Part shown: piece after piece, positions 24,923 to 32,360 of the stretch
Layout of the letters: every line of letters starts with the position of its first letter
Position numbering within the stretch: position 1 is the stretch's first letter
From: JAISGQ01 sp045604155
GTDB lineage: Bacteria; Bacillota; Clostridia; Oscillospirales; Acutalibacteraceae
Assembly (NCBI GenBank): GCA_045604155.1
Contig: JAZUNN010000006.1
Span: 82,887 to 146,886 of the forward strand
Direction: 5' to 3'
Length of the DNA stretch: 64,000 nucleotides
The notes under the pieces: model-generated
Database searches by the model: none
What the model saw: only the letters and a program-made list of their open reading frames with translations
What the model was told of the DNA's origin: nothing
Translations under genes and position numbers: made by a program

Positions 24923-26872
24923 ATGAGATCAAAAATGAAGCGAATTTCTGCCTTTGTTCTTGCGTTAGGCCTTATAGCAGCAATGCTCTGCGGCTGCAAG
25001 GAAGAGGAGAAGGTAAAACTGCCCTCGGAATATGTTTCCACAACAGATGCCATTTCCGCTCAGGTAGTTGATTTTTCCGCAGGCAGCGGTGTGTATGAGG
25101 ATGAATTCATGCTCACACTTACAAGCTCAAAGGATGCGGTAATCTTCTACACCACTGACGGCAGCGACCCCACAGAAAGCGAAACACGCATGATCTACAG
25201 CGAGCCCATTTCCGTTACAGACCGTGCGGGTGATCCCAATGTGATCTCCAACATGGATCCCAATCTCTTTGATTCCGCACACTGCAAGCTGGATTTTGAT
25301 ACACAGCAGTTTGTGTCAGAGCTTACTGTGCCTGAGGCTGATAAGGTAGACAAGTGTACCGTAATAAAGGCTGCAGCACTTGATGGCGACGGCGCATACA
25401 CAAAGGTGTTTACCAATACATATTTTGTCGGAGATATTGAAGATCACGTGCAGGGTGTAACCGAAAGCAGCAAAGCTGCAGGCGGTACTCTTGCAATCAT
25501 ATCCATAACCATGGATTCCGATGACCTTTTCGATTATGAAACAGGCATATATGTAAAGGGCAAAAAGTTTGATGATGACCTTAAGTACAAAATTGAAAAC
25601 GGTAAATACGGCGACTATAAGGATGCACGAGGCATCGATGCAAACTATAAGCAGAGAGGCAGAGAGTGGGAGAGAGAAGCTCATATCGATTTCTTCGAGA
25701 GTGACGGAACAACTACCGAGCTTGTTCTGTCCCAGGACTGCGGTATCCGTGTCCAGGGCAACTATTCCCGTTCCGACTATCAGAAAGGCTTCAGACTTTA
25801 TGCCCGCAGAGATTACGGCGACAACAACTTCAACTACGCTGTTTTCGGCGATGAGCTGAAAAATGACGAAGGGGAAGTAATGGACAAATTCAAGACTCTT
25901 ATTCTCAGAAACGGCGGCAACTGCGCATTCACAACCAAGTACAGCGATACTTACTGGGGCTCTCTCGTAACCGAAATGGATGTTGATACCCTCACATCCC
26001 GTCCCGCAGTGGTATATCTCAACGGCGAATACTGGGGACTTTACGTTCTTCAGGAGGACTTCTCCGATGATTACTTTGAAGATACCCACGGTGTAAACAA
26101 GGACGATGTAGTCCTTTACAAGGGCGATGCCGAAACCTACAGCATCGGCTACAAGCTTGACCTGGGTGACCTTCCCGAAGGCGTAACAAATGTAGATTAC
26201 TACTTCTCAGATCTTCTCAATTTCTTCAATACCCATAAGAATCTTGAAAGCGAAGAAGACTTTGCGGAATTTGAAAAGCTTGTTGATGTAGAGTCAGCAA
26301 TGGATTATTATGCTATCCAGCTCTGGATAAACAACAAGTGGGACTGGCCGGGCAAAAACTGGTCGATGTGGAAAACCACCACTATTGACGAAAGCAATCC
26401 TTATGCAGACGGACGCTGGCGCTATTGTATCTACGATGTCGAGTTTGGCGGAGTTTCCGGAAAGAGCGATGCATATACCAATACAATAAAGGACGACAAC
26501 TACAAGGAATACGGAATGCTCGACATGAGCACAAGCAATCCTTCTGTTCAGGTATACACCTACCTTATGACAAATGTCGAGTGGAGAACAGCCTTCATAG
26601 ACAGACTTTCCTCCATGGGCTCCACATACTTTGAATATAATACCGCAATGGAGCGCCTTGACGAGTTCAAGGATATCTACACTCCTCTTTATGACCAGTT
26701 CTTTGAGCGTCACAATAATGGCAAATGGCTTGGCGACGCCAACAACAGCAACTACGGCGGATATGCAAGCTATAAGTGCATAGCAGACTTCCTTGAAAAG
26801 AGAGCAGATAATATCCAGCCAATGATCGACTATGTTGACTGGTACTTTGCAGAAATTTATCCCAATCTTTAA
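24923..26872 (+). CDS. CotH-kinase-family surface lipoprotein
   Basis: The 649-residue product has a lipoprotein signal (KRISAFVLALGLIAAMLCGC, lipidated Cys at about 25). A short chitobiase-C-like beta domain follows near residues 50-100 (VIFYTTDGSDPTESE), and a CotH kinase domain spans about residues 220-600. CotH landmarks are QRGREWERE, GIRVQGNYSRSDYQKGFRLYAR, the WDWPGKNW loop, and GRWRYCIYDVEFG with a likely metal-binding Asp. CotH proteins are atypical kinases. In Bacillus CotH phosphorylates coat proteins, while in cellulosome-forming ruminococci CotH modules occur on extracellular proteins. The lipoprotein signal and vegetative promoter favour a cell-surface role here. The target is unknown. 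Confidence 0.9.
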   Translation: MRSKMKRISAFVLALGLIAAMLCGCKEEEKVKLPSEYVSTTDAISAQVVDFSAGSGVYEDEFMLTLTSSKDAVIFYTTDGSDPTESETRMIYSEPISVTDRAGDPNVISNMDPNLFDSAHCKLDFDTQQFVSELTVPEADKVDKCTVIKAAALDGDGAYTKVFTNTYFVGDIEDHVQGVTESSKAAGGTLAIISITMDSDDLFDYETGIYVKGKKFDDDLKYKIENGKYGDYKDARGIDANYKQRGREWEREAHIDFFESDGTTTELVLSQDCGIRVQGNYSRSDYQKGFRLYARRDYGDNNFNYAVFGDELKNDEGEVMDKFKTLILRNGGNCAFTTKYSDTYWGSLVTEMDVDTLTSRPAVVYLNGEYWGLYVLQEDFSDDYFEDTHGVNKDDVVLYKGDAETYSIGYKLDLGDLPEGVTNVDYYFSDLLNFFNTHKNLESEEDFAEFEKLVDVESAMDYYAIQLWINNKWDWPGKNWSMWKTTTIDESNPYADGRWRYCIYDVEFGGVSGKSDAYTNTIKDDNYKEYGMLDMSTSNPSVQVYTYLMTNVEWRTAFIDRLSSMGSTYFEYNTAMERLDEFKDIYTPLYDQFFERHNNGKWLGDANNSNYGGYASYKCIADFLEKRADNIQPMIDYVDWYFAEIYPNL

Positions 26873-26881
26873 AATGAATCC

Positions 26882-26916
26882 AAAATGCCCACAGCTTATT
26901 GCTGTGGGCATTTTAC
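26882..26916. terminator. Bidirectional terminator after the CotH gene
   Basis: A 14-bp stem AAAATGCCCACAGC / GCTGTGGGCATTTT lies between the converging CotH and SHOCT genes. Confidence 0.9.
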
Positions 26917-26929
26917 GTGTAAAAGAGAT

Positions 26930-27358
26930 TTATAATCCGAGCAGCTGCTTCTTTTTAATATTAAATTCCTCTTGAGAGATTACACCGGCATCAAGAAGAC
27001 CCTTGAATTTCTGCAGTTCTTCTGCAGGTGAGAAAGCATTGGATATAGGTGCATTTTTGCGTTCTTTTGCCTCCCTGATTTTACTTTGAATAAATTCAAA
27101 AACCTCACGCATAATTTTAGGGTCGATATTTTGCTTTGCGAAAATAAAACTGTTTTCACTTCCAAAATTATCTCCGCTTCTTGATCCGGGATACTCAAAC
27201 TGAATAAAGCCATTTATTAGTGTGCTTGCCTCTTTGTATTGTACGGCAGTTAAATCGGAATAATAAAATTCCTTATTTCCGTTAAGTGCTCTGCCGGTGA
27301 ATGCACCGAGTACACTTTTTCCACCGCTGATAACACAGCGATTTTCATAGACTGTCAT
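26930..27358 (-). CDS. SHOCT-domain protein
   Basis: The 142-residue product ends in a SHOCT domain (EELQKFKGLLDAGVISQEEFNIKKKQLLG, about 30 residues). Before it is a PH-like domain of the DUF4429 type with DLTAVQYKEASTLINGFIQFEYPG. I start it at 27358 (MTVYENRC), because sequence upstream in the same frame is antisense to a plus-strand coding remnant. The ribosome site (GGGATGGGG) is imperfect. Relatives usually have a few more residues before the first beta strand, so the N-terminus may have been trimmed by the rearrangement that left the remnant at 27,357-27,515. Confidence 0.75.
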   Translation of the reverse strand: MTVYENRCVISGGKSVLGAFTGRALNGNKEFYYSDLTAVQYKEASTLINGFIQFEYPGSRSGDNFGSENSFIFAKQNIDPKIMREVFEFIQSKIREAKERKNAPISNAFSPAEELQKFKGLLDAGVISQEEFNIKKKQLLGL

Positions 27359-27515
27359 GCTGCAGCCCCATCCCTTTGAAGAAAATGAAACAAGTTTTAA
27401 AGAAAAGATCAATGATGAAATTATATCAATTTTAGAGTCGTGTACATCTCAGCAATCGGAAATTATATGTGAAATAATCAAGTCAACCAAGTCGGCACTG
27501 GATAGATATAAATAA
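27357..27515 (+). pseudogene. Plus-strand C-terminal gene remnant (52 codons) or tiny gene
   Basis: The frame from 27357 to the TAA at 27515 reads as a normal charged helical protein end (FEENETSFKEKINDEIIS ... STKSALDRYK) and is followed at once by an excellent terminator. It has no ribosome site, and upstream lies the oppositely oriented SHOCT gene. It therefore looks like the 3' end of a gene whose front was lost when the SHOCT gene arrived. It is too short to name. Confidence 0.5.
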
Positions 27516-27553
27516 AAAGCCCGCCGCAGCATTATCGCTGCGGCGGTTTTTCG
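27515..27553. terminator. Terminator after the gene remnant, shared with the methyltransferase gene
   Basis: A perfect 10-bp GC-rich stem CCGCCGCAGC / GCTGCGGCGG with loop ATTATC is flanked by A5 and T5, so it works in both directions. Confidence 0.9.
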
Positions 27554-27557
27554 ATAT

Positions 27558-28322
27558 TCATTTCTTTCTTGCAGTAATCAGAAATCTGTGGATTCGGCCT
27601 TCTATGCAGCCTTCAGACTCCAGAATTTTCTGAGCCTCAAAAAGCTGATTGAGATTTTTCTTTACAGAAAATCCCGGGAATTCCCATTCAATGATTTTTG
27701 CAAACCAGACGAGTGCACCCACGTCGTAAAATTTTATAGGGCGAAAGCACTCCTGCGCATCTATAACATCGAATCCCACAGCAAGAAGCTTTTCGGATGC
27801 AATACTGAGATACTGATCAGGAAAGGGCAGTGTCTCAGCATCAGAAAGAAGAAGCCTTGCAAGCTCACGGTCATTTTCGGCACCGACCTGCTCTGTTATC
27901 AGCATACCGCCGTGCTTTAAAACACGGTGTATCTCCTTCTCGTCAAAAATACCGTGACGGTTGATAACCATGTCAAATCTGTCAGATTCGAACGGCAAGA
28001 TTCCGCTGCCGTCGGAAGGTCGGAAATCAATTCCGAGGGGAGTGAGAATCTGTTTGCAAAGCTCAATGTTGGGAGGATAAGATTCAGCGGCAGCTGTATT
28101 TTTGTGCGGATGTCCCAGAGTTAATAGAAATTCACCGCCGCCTGTGTCGATATCCAGTACACTCATATCCGAAGAAAGAAATCCCAGGATAAAATCACGG
28201 TAATTCCACGGCAAATCCGTTTCCTCAGTGTAACGTCCTTCAATATGAGAAAAATCCCAGCCGTGAATATGTGCGGCATCTTCTTCTGCCAGCCAGAAAT
28301 CTATCAGTTCATTTTTGTTCAT
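27558..28322 (-). CDS. Class I SAM-dependent methyltransferase
   Basis: The 254-residue product has motif I VLDIDTGGGEFLL near residue 56, an acidic residue after the second strand (AAESYPPNIELC), PFESDRFDMVINRHGIFD and HRVLKHGGMLITEQVG, the order of the UbiE/BioC-like methyltransferase fold. The substrate is unknown. It starts with ATG at 28322 after AAGGAGTAGTTACC. Confidence 0.85.
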   Translation of the reverse strand: MNKNELIDFWLAEEDAAHIHGWDFSHIEGRYTEETDLPWNYRDFILGFLSSDMSVLDIDTGGGEFLLTLGHPHKNTAAAESYPPNIELCKQILTPLGIDFRPSDGSGILPFESDRFDMVINRHGIFDEKEIHRVLKHGGMLITEQVGAENDRELARLLLSDAETLPFPDQYLSIASEKLLAVGFDVIDAQECFRPIKFYDVGALVWFAKIIEWEFPGFSVKKNLNQLFEAQKILESEGCIEGRIHRFLITARKK

Positions 28323-28390
28323 GGTAACTACTCCTTGATTTCAATTTGTATTTGAAAAGGTGCAGTTAACTGACAACATAAAACTCAACC

Positions 28391-28428
28391 TCGGTGCAAT
28401 CTGCTGTCAGATTTACAACTGCACCGAG
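28391..28428. other. Interrupted inverted repeat upstream of the methyltransferase
   Basis: CTCGGTGCA and TGCACCGAG form a perfect 9-bp pair separated by about 20 bases. It lies between the HAD gene and the methyltransferase gene on the minus strand. It may be a weak terminator for the HAD gene or an operator. Confidence 0.4.
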
Positions 28429-28472
28429 CAGTTATCTCGAATAAAATGCATAAAAGCATTCACCGCCTTGCA

Positions 28473-29123
28473 TCAATCAGTCAGATAATCATAAAGTTCC
28501 TCGGGAGTTTCACAGAAAACCTTGCCGCCTTTTGCGGTAAGCTCATCTCTTGTTCTGAAGCCCCAGAGAACGGAAATGCAGGGGAGAGCGGAATTTTCGG
28601 CGGTTGCAAGGTCAACATCGGAATCACCGATGTAAACAGACTCACTCTTGTCAGCGCCGAGAACTTCAAGTGCCTTATCTACCATGTCAGGCTCAGGCTT
28701 TCTTGCAAGTCCGGGCTGATCACCGATAACAAAATCAATGTTGTCACCGAAGAATTCCTTTGCAAGGACCTTCAGAGCACCGTCAACCTTGTTTGAAACG
28801 ATAGCCATTTTAAAGCCGTCGTCATGGAGCTTCTTGAGCATATCACAGATACCTGCATAGGGACCTGTCTTTATCTGATTGTGGGTTTCGTAATACCCTT
28901 TGAAGAATTCAAAGATTTCATCGGCTTTTTCACCGTCAAGGTCAGCAGGAGCGGAAAGATTGAACATATGGCGCAGACCCTTGCCCACAAAAAGACGGGT
29001 TTCGTCAATAGATCTTTCGGGCAGACCATATTTTGAAAGAGCAACATTGACACAGTCGGTCAGGTCATCGAGAGTGTTGAGAAGTGTACCGTCCATGTCC
29101 CAGATAATATTTTTGTATTTCAT
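28473..29123 (-). CDS. HAD-superfamily phosphatase, phosphoglycolate phosphatase-like
   Basis: The 216-residue product has motif I WDMDGTLLNT (nucleophile Asp at residue 9), a helical cap, motif II IVSNK, and motif III/IV with RKPEPDMV and VYIGDSDVDLATAENS. It fits the Gph/PpaX group. The ATG at 29123 follows AAGGAGTATGCTCTT; the upstream in-frame ATG at 29168 has no site. The physiological substrate cannot be read from sequence. Confidence 0.88.
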   Translation of the reverse strand: MKYKNIIWDMDGTLLNTLDDLTDCVNVALSKYGLPERSIDETRLFVGKGLRHMFNLSAPADLDGEKADEIFEFFKGYYETHNQIKTGPYAGICDMLKKLHDDGFKMAIVSNKVDGALKVLAKEFFGDNIDFVIGDQPGLARKPEPDMVDKALEVLGADKSESVYIGDSDVDLATAENSALPCISVLWGFRTRDELTAKGGKVFCETPEELYDYLTD

Positions 29124-29248
29124 AAGAGCATACTCCTTAAGAAGATTTCTTCGCTCAATATAATACACTCAGTTTTCGTGTTTGTCACCTGTTTTGCGAA
29201 GAAATTTATGTCAGAGAAGAAGCAAAATGACGCAGATATCCGAAGCGC

Positions 29249-29743
29249 TTATTTTTTGTTTATGTTGTGCAGAAGCTTGATTATTTCAGAGATTCCCAGG
29301 AATAAGGAACCGATAAAAAATGCCTTGACCCATGTCTGCAGAGCGACAAAAATAGCGACATCATCGGAATATTCTGAGATATTTCCGGCCTGAATAATTC
29401 CATAAATCAAACCGATGGCAAAGACAGCAATAGCGACAACAAGCAAAAAAACGGAAATCGCATTTGTGCTTTTTTCGGCTGTTGTTTTGCGTGCGGAAGA
29501 ATATTTTTTCAGTTCATCGTATTCTTCGTCTGTTACTTCAATAGGCTCTTTCTGATAATACCGCTGCTGCTGAGTGTTTTCGTCGAATTCCGAATAAGGG
29601 TAATCAGGAGAGTACTCGGCCTTGTCTGAGTAAGTTTTGGTGTACAACCCTTCACGGAGAAGAAAAGCGTTCTTTTCACGCTGCTTTTGGTTAGCGATCT
29701 GCTTTTCCTTCTCACAGATGTAATATTCGGCCATTTTATGCAT
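29249..29743 (-). CDS. Uncharacterised membrane protein with charged N-terminal region
   Basis: The 164-residue product has a soluble, charged, Tyr-rich N-terminal half containing EPIEVTDEEYDELKKYSSA. Two membrane helices follow (about residues 97-118 and 137-155) with a short basic tail. The EVTDEEYDELKK phrase is common in small Firmicutes membrane proteins of unknown role. The start at 29743 has GAGGG 6 bases upstream. Confidence 0.65.
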   Translation of the reverse strand: MHKMAEYYICEKEKQIANQKQREKNAFLLREGLYTKTYSDKAEYSPDYPYSEFDENTQQQRYYQKEPIEVTDEEYDELKKYSSARKTTAEKSTNAISVFLLVVAIAVFAIGLIYGIIQAGNISEYSDDVAIFVALQTWVKAFFIGSLFLGISEIIKLLHNINKK

Positions 29744-29839
29744 AATTAACCCTCTTTTACATTCAGTATAACGTGAAATTCAGATGATAATTCCCCAGTC
29801 TGAAAAACACACTTTAATTGTAATTCAGCTGAGGGAAAA

Positions 29840-29873
29840 AGTCAAATAAAAACCTCCCTCGTAAGAGGGAGGC
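29840..29873 (-). terminator. Terminator of the PepSY lipoprotein gene
   Basis: An 8-bp stem CCTCCCTC / GAGGGAGG with loop TTAC is followed by TTTTTATTTG on the minus strand. Confidence 0.85.
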
Positions 29874-29906
29874 AGCACGAAAATGTCGTAACAAATGGAA
29901 TGATTA

Positions 29907-30830
29907 TCAGTCATCCCATTCCTTGTCATAAGAAATGATTTTGCCTGTTTCCGCATTGATATCATAGTCGTACTCATAGCCGTTATAATCAAAGGTGACT
30001 TCGTACTTGTAAACTCCGTCATCTCTGTCATATTCGACCTCAAGACGTTTTGCATTGCTTTCGGAAACGCCTGCGTGTTTTAATGCAATGGATTTAGCTT
30101 TATCACGTGAGATTTTTTCTGTTTCCTTCTTGTCAGACTGCTCCTTGTCTGTACTGATCTTATCTGTATCAGAGCTCTGAGCAGGCTGTTTTTCGGGCTC
30201 TTTTTCAAAACGGATTATTTCAAGAGTATCGGCATTGATATCATACTCGTATTCATATCCATCGTACCAGAAATCGACTTCGTACTCATAGATTCCGTCA
30301 TCGTAATCGTAATCGGTGCGAAGTGCAGCAACATCCTCCTGCTTCAATCCTGCATGAGCAAGAGCTGCAGCAACGGCATCGGTATAGTCAGTGGCATTTT
30401 CGGAAACATCAGATAAATTGCCTGCGTGAGCATGATCGCATTTTTCCTTTTCGTATTTGATAACCTCACCTGTCACAGCATCGATTTCATAATCATATTC
30501 AGTACCGTCATAGCAGAAATCAACATCGTAATCAGGAGTACGGTCATTAAGGTCAGGCTCCGAGCGGAGGGACAGAGCAGCATCGGCAGAAACGCCTGCG
30601 TGACTGAGAGCGGCGGATTCGGCATCAGCTGCGGTAATAAAAGTTACTTCCGCCATAGCCTCATCTGCGGCAGATGTGTCAGTAGGTGTAATTGTTTCGC
30701 TGAGAGAAAAATCAGGGGCAGGAGCTGCTTCATTGGAAACGCCTGCAGCGGTGGGGTTGTTTGCTGCACAGCCTGTTAAAACAAACGCAAGGGCAAGCAG
30801 CAGAACGGGAGCAATTTTTAACAGTTTCAT
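29907..30830 (-). CDS. Lipoprotein with three PepSY repeats
   Basis: The 307-residue product has a lipoprotein signal (KLLKIAPVLLLALAFVLTGC, lipidated Cys about 21) and three tandem PepSY domains at roughly residues 66-125, 146-210 and 243-305. Each has the form A-x-x-x-A-L-x-H-A-G-V, then D-Y-D-x-D-D-G-x-Y-x-Y-E-V-D-F and G-Y-E-Y-x-Y-D-I-N-A-x-T-G. The spacer before the last repeat is a Lys/Asp/Ser-rich linker. PepSY domains are thought to restrain or chaperone secreted peptidases or bind ligands at the surface. GGAGG lies upstream. Confidence 0.88.
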   Translation of the reverse strand: MKLLKIAPVLLLALAFVLTGCAANNPTAAGVSNEAAPAPDFSLSETITPTDTSAADEAMAEVTFITAADAESAALSHAGVSADAALSLRSEPDLNDRTPDYDVDFCYDGTEYDYEIDAVTGEVIKYEKEKCDHAHAGNLSDVSENATDYTDAVAAALAHAGLKQEDVAALRTDYDYDDGIYEYEVDFWYDGYEYEYDINADTLEIIRFEKEPEKQPAQSSDTDKISTDKEQSDKKETEKISRDKAKSIALKHAGVSESNAKRLEVEYDRDDGVYKYEVTFDYNGYEYDYDINAETGKIISYDKEWDD

Positions 30831-30870
30831 ACGAATCCTCCTTTAATTGGAATCATTTTAATTAAATGCA

Positions 30871-30906
30871 AGAGCAGGGAATGCCTTAAAAAGTATTCCC
30901 TGCTCT
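30871..30906. terminator. Hairpin between the perR operon and the PepSY gene
   Basis: A 12-bp stem AGAGCAGGGAAT / ATTCCCTGCTCT with a 12-base loop. The T run after it on the minus strand is weak. It probably ends the perR-rubrerythrin operon. Confidence 0.6.
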
Positions 30907-30970
30907 GACTATTGTTTTATTTAAGCAGGGGCAGATTAGTGTCCTTGCTGCACAAGACAAATATAATACT

Positions 30971-31237
30971 CTAAATAAATTCCTTGGCTTTGGCGATTAT
31001 TTCCTTCTCCGCTGCATAATATTCAAGCTGCATTTGTCGAAGTTCCTCAGCTGCTTTCATAATCACATCGGAATTTTCAATAAGAGTATCTGAAGTCTGC
31101 TGAAGCTTAACTTTCATTTCGGTATTGAAGGGAAGATCTTCTGACTCTCTGGTAAGCTTTCCTGCAATATAAGTAAGCTTTTCGGCATATTCAGTATATC
31201 TGCGAATTGCTTCGCATAAAGGATCGAGATGTATCAT
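30971..31237 (-). CDS. Small helical protein coupled to rubrerythrin
   Basis: The 88-residue product is predicted to be almost entirely alpha-helical, with heptad-like spacing and no Cys, signal or membrane segment. I recognise no family. Its start codon shares one base with the rubrerythrin stop (TAATG), so it is translated by coupling and presumably made together with rubrerythrin under PerR control. A role in peroxide stress or as a partner of rubrerythrin is inference from position only. Confidence 0.7.
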   Translation of the reverse strand: MIHLDPLCEAIRRYTEYAEKLTYIAGKLTRESEDLPFNTEMKVKLQQTSDTLIENSDVIMKAAEELRQMQLEYYAAEKEIIAKAKEFI

Positions 31238-31779
31238 TAACCAAAATATCTGTTGAGGAGACCCTCGAAAGCTCTGCCGTGTCTTGCCTCGTCCTTAGCC
31301 ATCTCATGAACGGTGTCGTGGATAGCATCAAGACCGAGTTCCTTTGCTCTCACTGCAAGCTTCTTCTTGCCGTCGCAGGCGCCTGCCTCAGCGTCAACAC
31401 GCATCTGGAGATTCTTCTTGGTGGAAGCGGTGACTACCTCGCCCAGAAGCTCAGCAAACTTAGCAGCGTGCTCAGCCTCTTCCCATGCAGCCTTCTCCCA
31501 ATAGAGACCGATTTCGGGATAGCCCTCACGGTGAGCAACTCTTGCCATTGCAAGATACATACCAACCTCGGTGCATTCGCCCATATAATTAGCACGAAGA
31601 TCCTCGATAACATCCTCGGGAGCACCCTCAGCAACGCCTACAACGTGCTCATCGACCCACTTGTTGCCTTCGTCCTTCTCGGTGAACTTCTCAGCAGCAG
31701 CCTTGCAGATGGGGCAAGTCTCGGGAGCTTCGTTACCTTCGTGAACATAACCGCAAACAGAACATACAAACTTTTTCAT
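31237..31779 (-). CDS. Reverse rubrerythrin (peroxide reductase)
   Basis: The 180-residue product has an N-terminal rubredoxin domain (CSVCGYVHEG...CPICKA, two C-X2-C iron ligand pairs within residues 6-25) and then a four-helix di-iron domain with GECTEVGMYLAMARVA, EEAEHAAKFAELLG and EMAKDEARHGRAFEG. The order rubredoxin-first defines the 'reverse' type found in anaerobic Clostridia, which reduces hydrogen peroxide and oxygen with NADH through a reductase partner. It lies 27 bases after perR, with AAAGGAG upstream. Confidence 0.93.
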   Translation of the reverse strand: MKKFVCSVCGYVHEGNEAPETCPICKAAAEKFTEKDEGNKWVDEHVVGVAEGAPEDVIEDLRANYMGECTEVGMYLAMARVAHREGYPEIGLYWEKAAWEEAEHAAKFAELLGEVVTASTKKNLQMRVDAEAGACDGKKKLAVRAKELGLDAIHDTVHEMAKDEARHGRAFEGLLNRYFG

Positions 31780-31806
31780 AATTGATAATCTCCTTTAAAA
31801 TTGATA

Positions 31807-32166
31807 TTAGTTAACACAGTCAGGGCAGATGCCGTTGACATAAAGTTCGTAGGATGTAACCTTTGCACAGGATTTTTCTTCGATAAGGGAAGTGATATCT
31901 CCAAGGTTCAGATCAACAAGCCTTCCGCATTCGCAGCACAGCATATGATCGTGTGGTTTGGTGGATTTATCGTACCTGTCGGGGTGTCCTGCAATAGGAA
32001 TGCGTCGGATCTCTCCTGCATCGACCATCAGACCTAAGTTCCTGTAAACAGTTCCGATGGCGATATTGGGCATTTCTTTTTTAGCTTCCATGTAGATCCC
32101 GTCAGCACAGAGGTGCTCACAGGAATTATTGATTATGCTGTGAATGATTCGGCGTTGTCTGGTCAT
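31807..32166 (-). CDS. perR: PerR-type Fur family peroxide regulator
   Basis: The 119-residue product has a winged helix with NIAIGTVYRNLGLM, the regulatory metal ligands in HLCAD, RYD and PHDHMLC, and structural zinc CCECG and CPDC. The Asp in RYD at the position that distinguishes PerR from Fur supports peroxide sensing by metal-catalysed oxidation. It lacks the first 20 or so residues of B. subtilis PerR, which is common in Clostridia. GGAGGTCGAGAG precedes the start. It heads an operon with rubrerythrin, and an operator-like dyad lies over its own promoter. Confidence 0.92.
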   Translation of the reverse strand: MTRQRRIIHSIINNSCEHLCADGIYMEAKKEMPNIAIGTVYRNLGLMVDAGEIRRIPIAGHPDRYDKSTKPHDHMLCCECGRLVDLNLGDITSLIEEKSCAKVTSYELYVNGICPDCVN

Positions 32167-32183
32167 CTCTCGACCTCCTTTTT

Positions 32184-32236
32184 AAGAATCATTCCTATTA
32201 CGATTCTTATTATACACATATTTCAGCATATGTCAA
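32184..32236 (-). promoter_or_regulatory. perR promoter with PerR-box-like operator
   Basis: On the minus strand TTGACA (32,231-32,236) is 16 bases from TATAAT (32,209-32,214). Just downstream, AAGAATC and GATTCTT form a dyad at 32,184-32,208 across the expected transcription start. Its AT-rich inverted layout fits Fur/PerR boxes, so autoregulation is likely. Confidence 0.65.
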
Positions 32237-32298
32237 CAGCAAAATATAAAAAAATCAAAAAATAATTTTGCCAAATAGAGTCGTAATTGCTATTGCGC

Positions 32299-32326
32299 TT
32301 TACACGTTAAAGTGATAAACTATTGT
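32299..32326 (+). promoter_or_regulatory. Possible promoter of ilvE
   Basis: TTTACA is followed after 16 bases by TATTGT, about 35 bases upstream of the ilvE start. The -10 is weak. I see no T-box or other leader element in the 194 bases upstream. Confidence 0.4.
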
Positions 32327-32360
32327 ACATACAATTTATAAAAGCAAGGAGTAATTTATT

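Noticed and set aside
25316..26089. Minus-strand 257-codon open frame opposite the CotH gene
   Set aside because: No ribosome site or recognisable domain; CotH motifs run through the same stretch on the plus strand.
32167..32360. Possible T-box leader of ilvE
   Set aside because: No T-box core sequence, specifier stem or terminator/antiterminator pair visible; the space is used by the perR promoter and an ilvE promoter.
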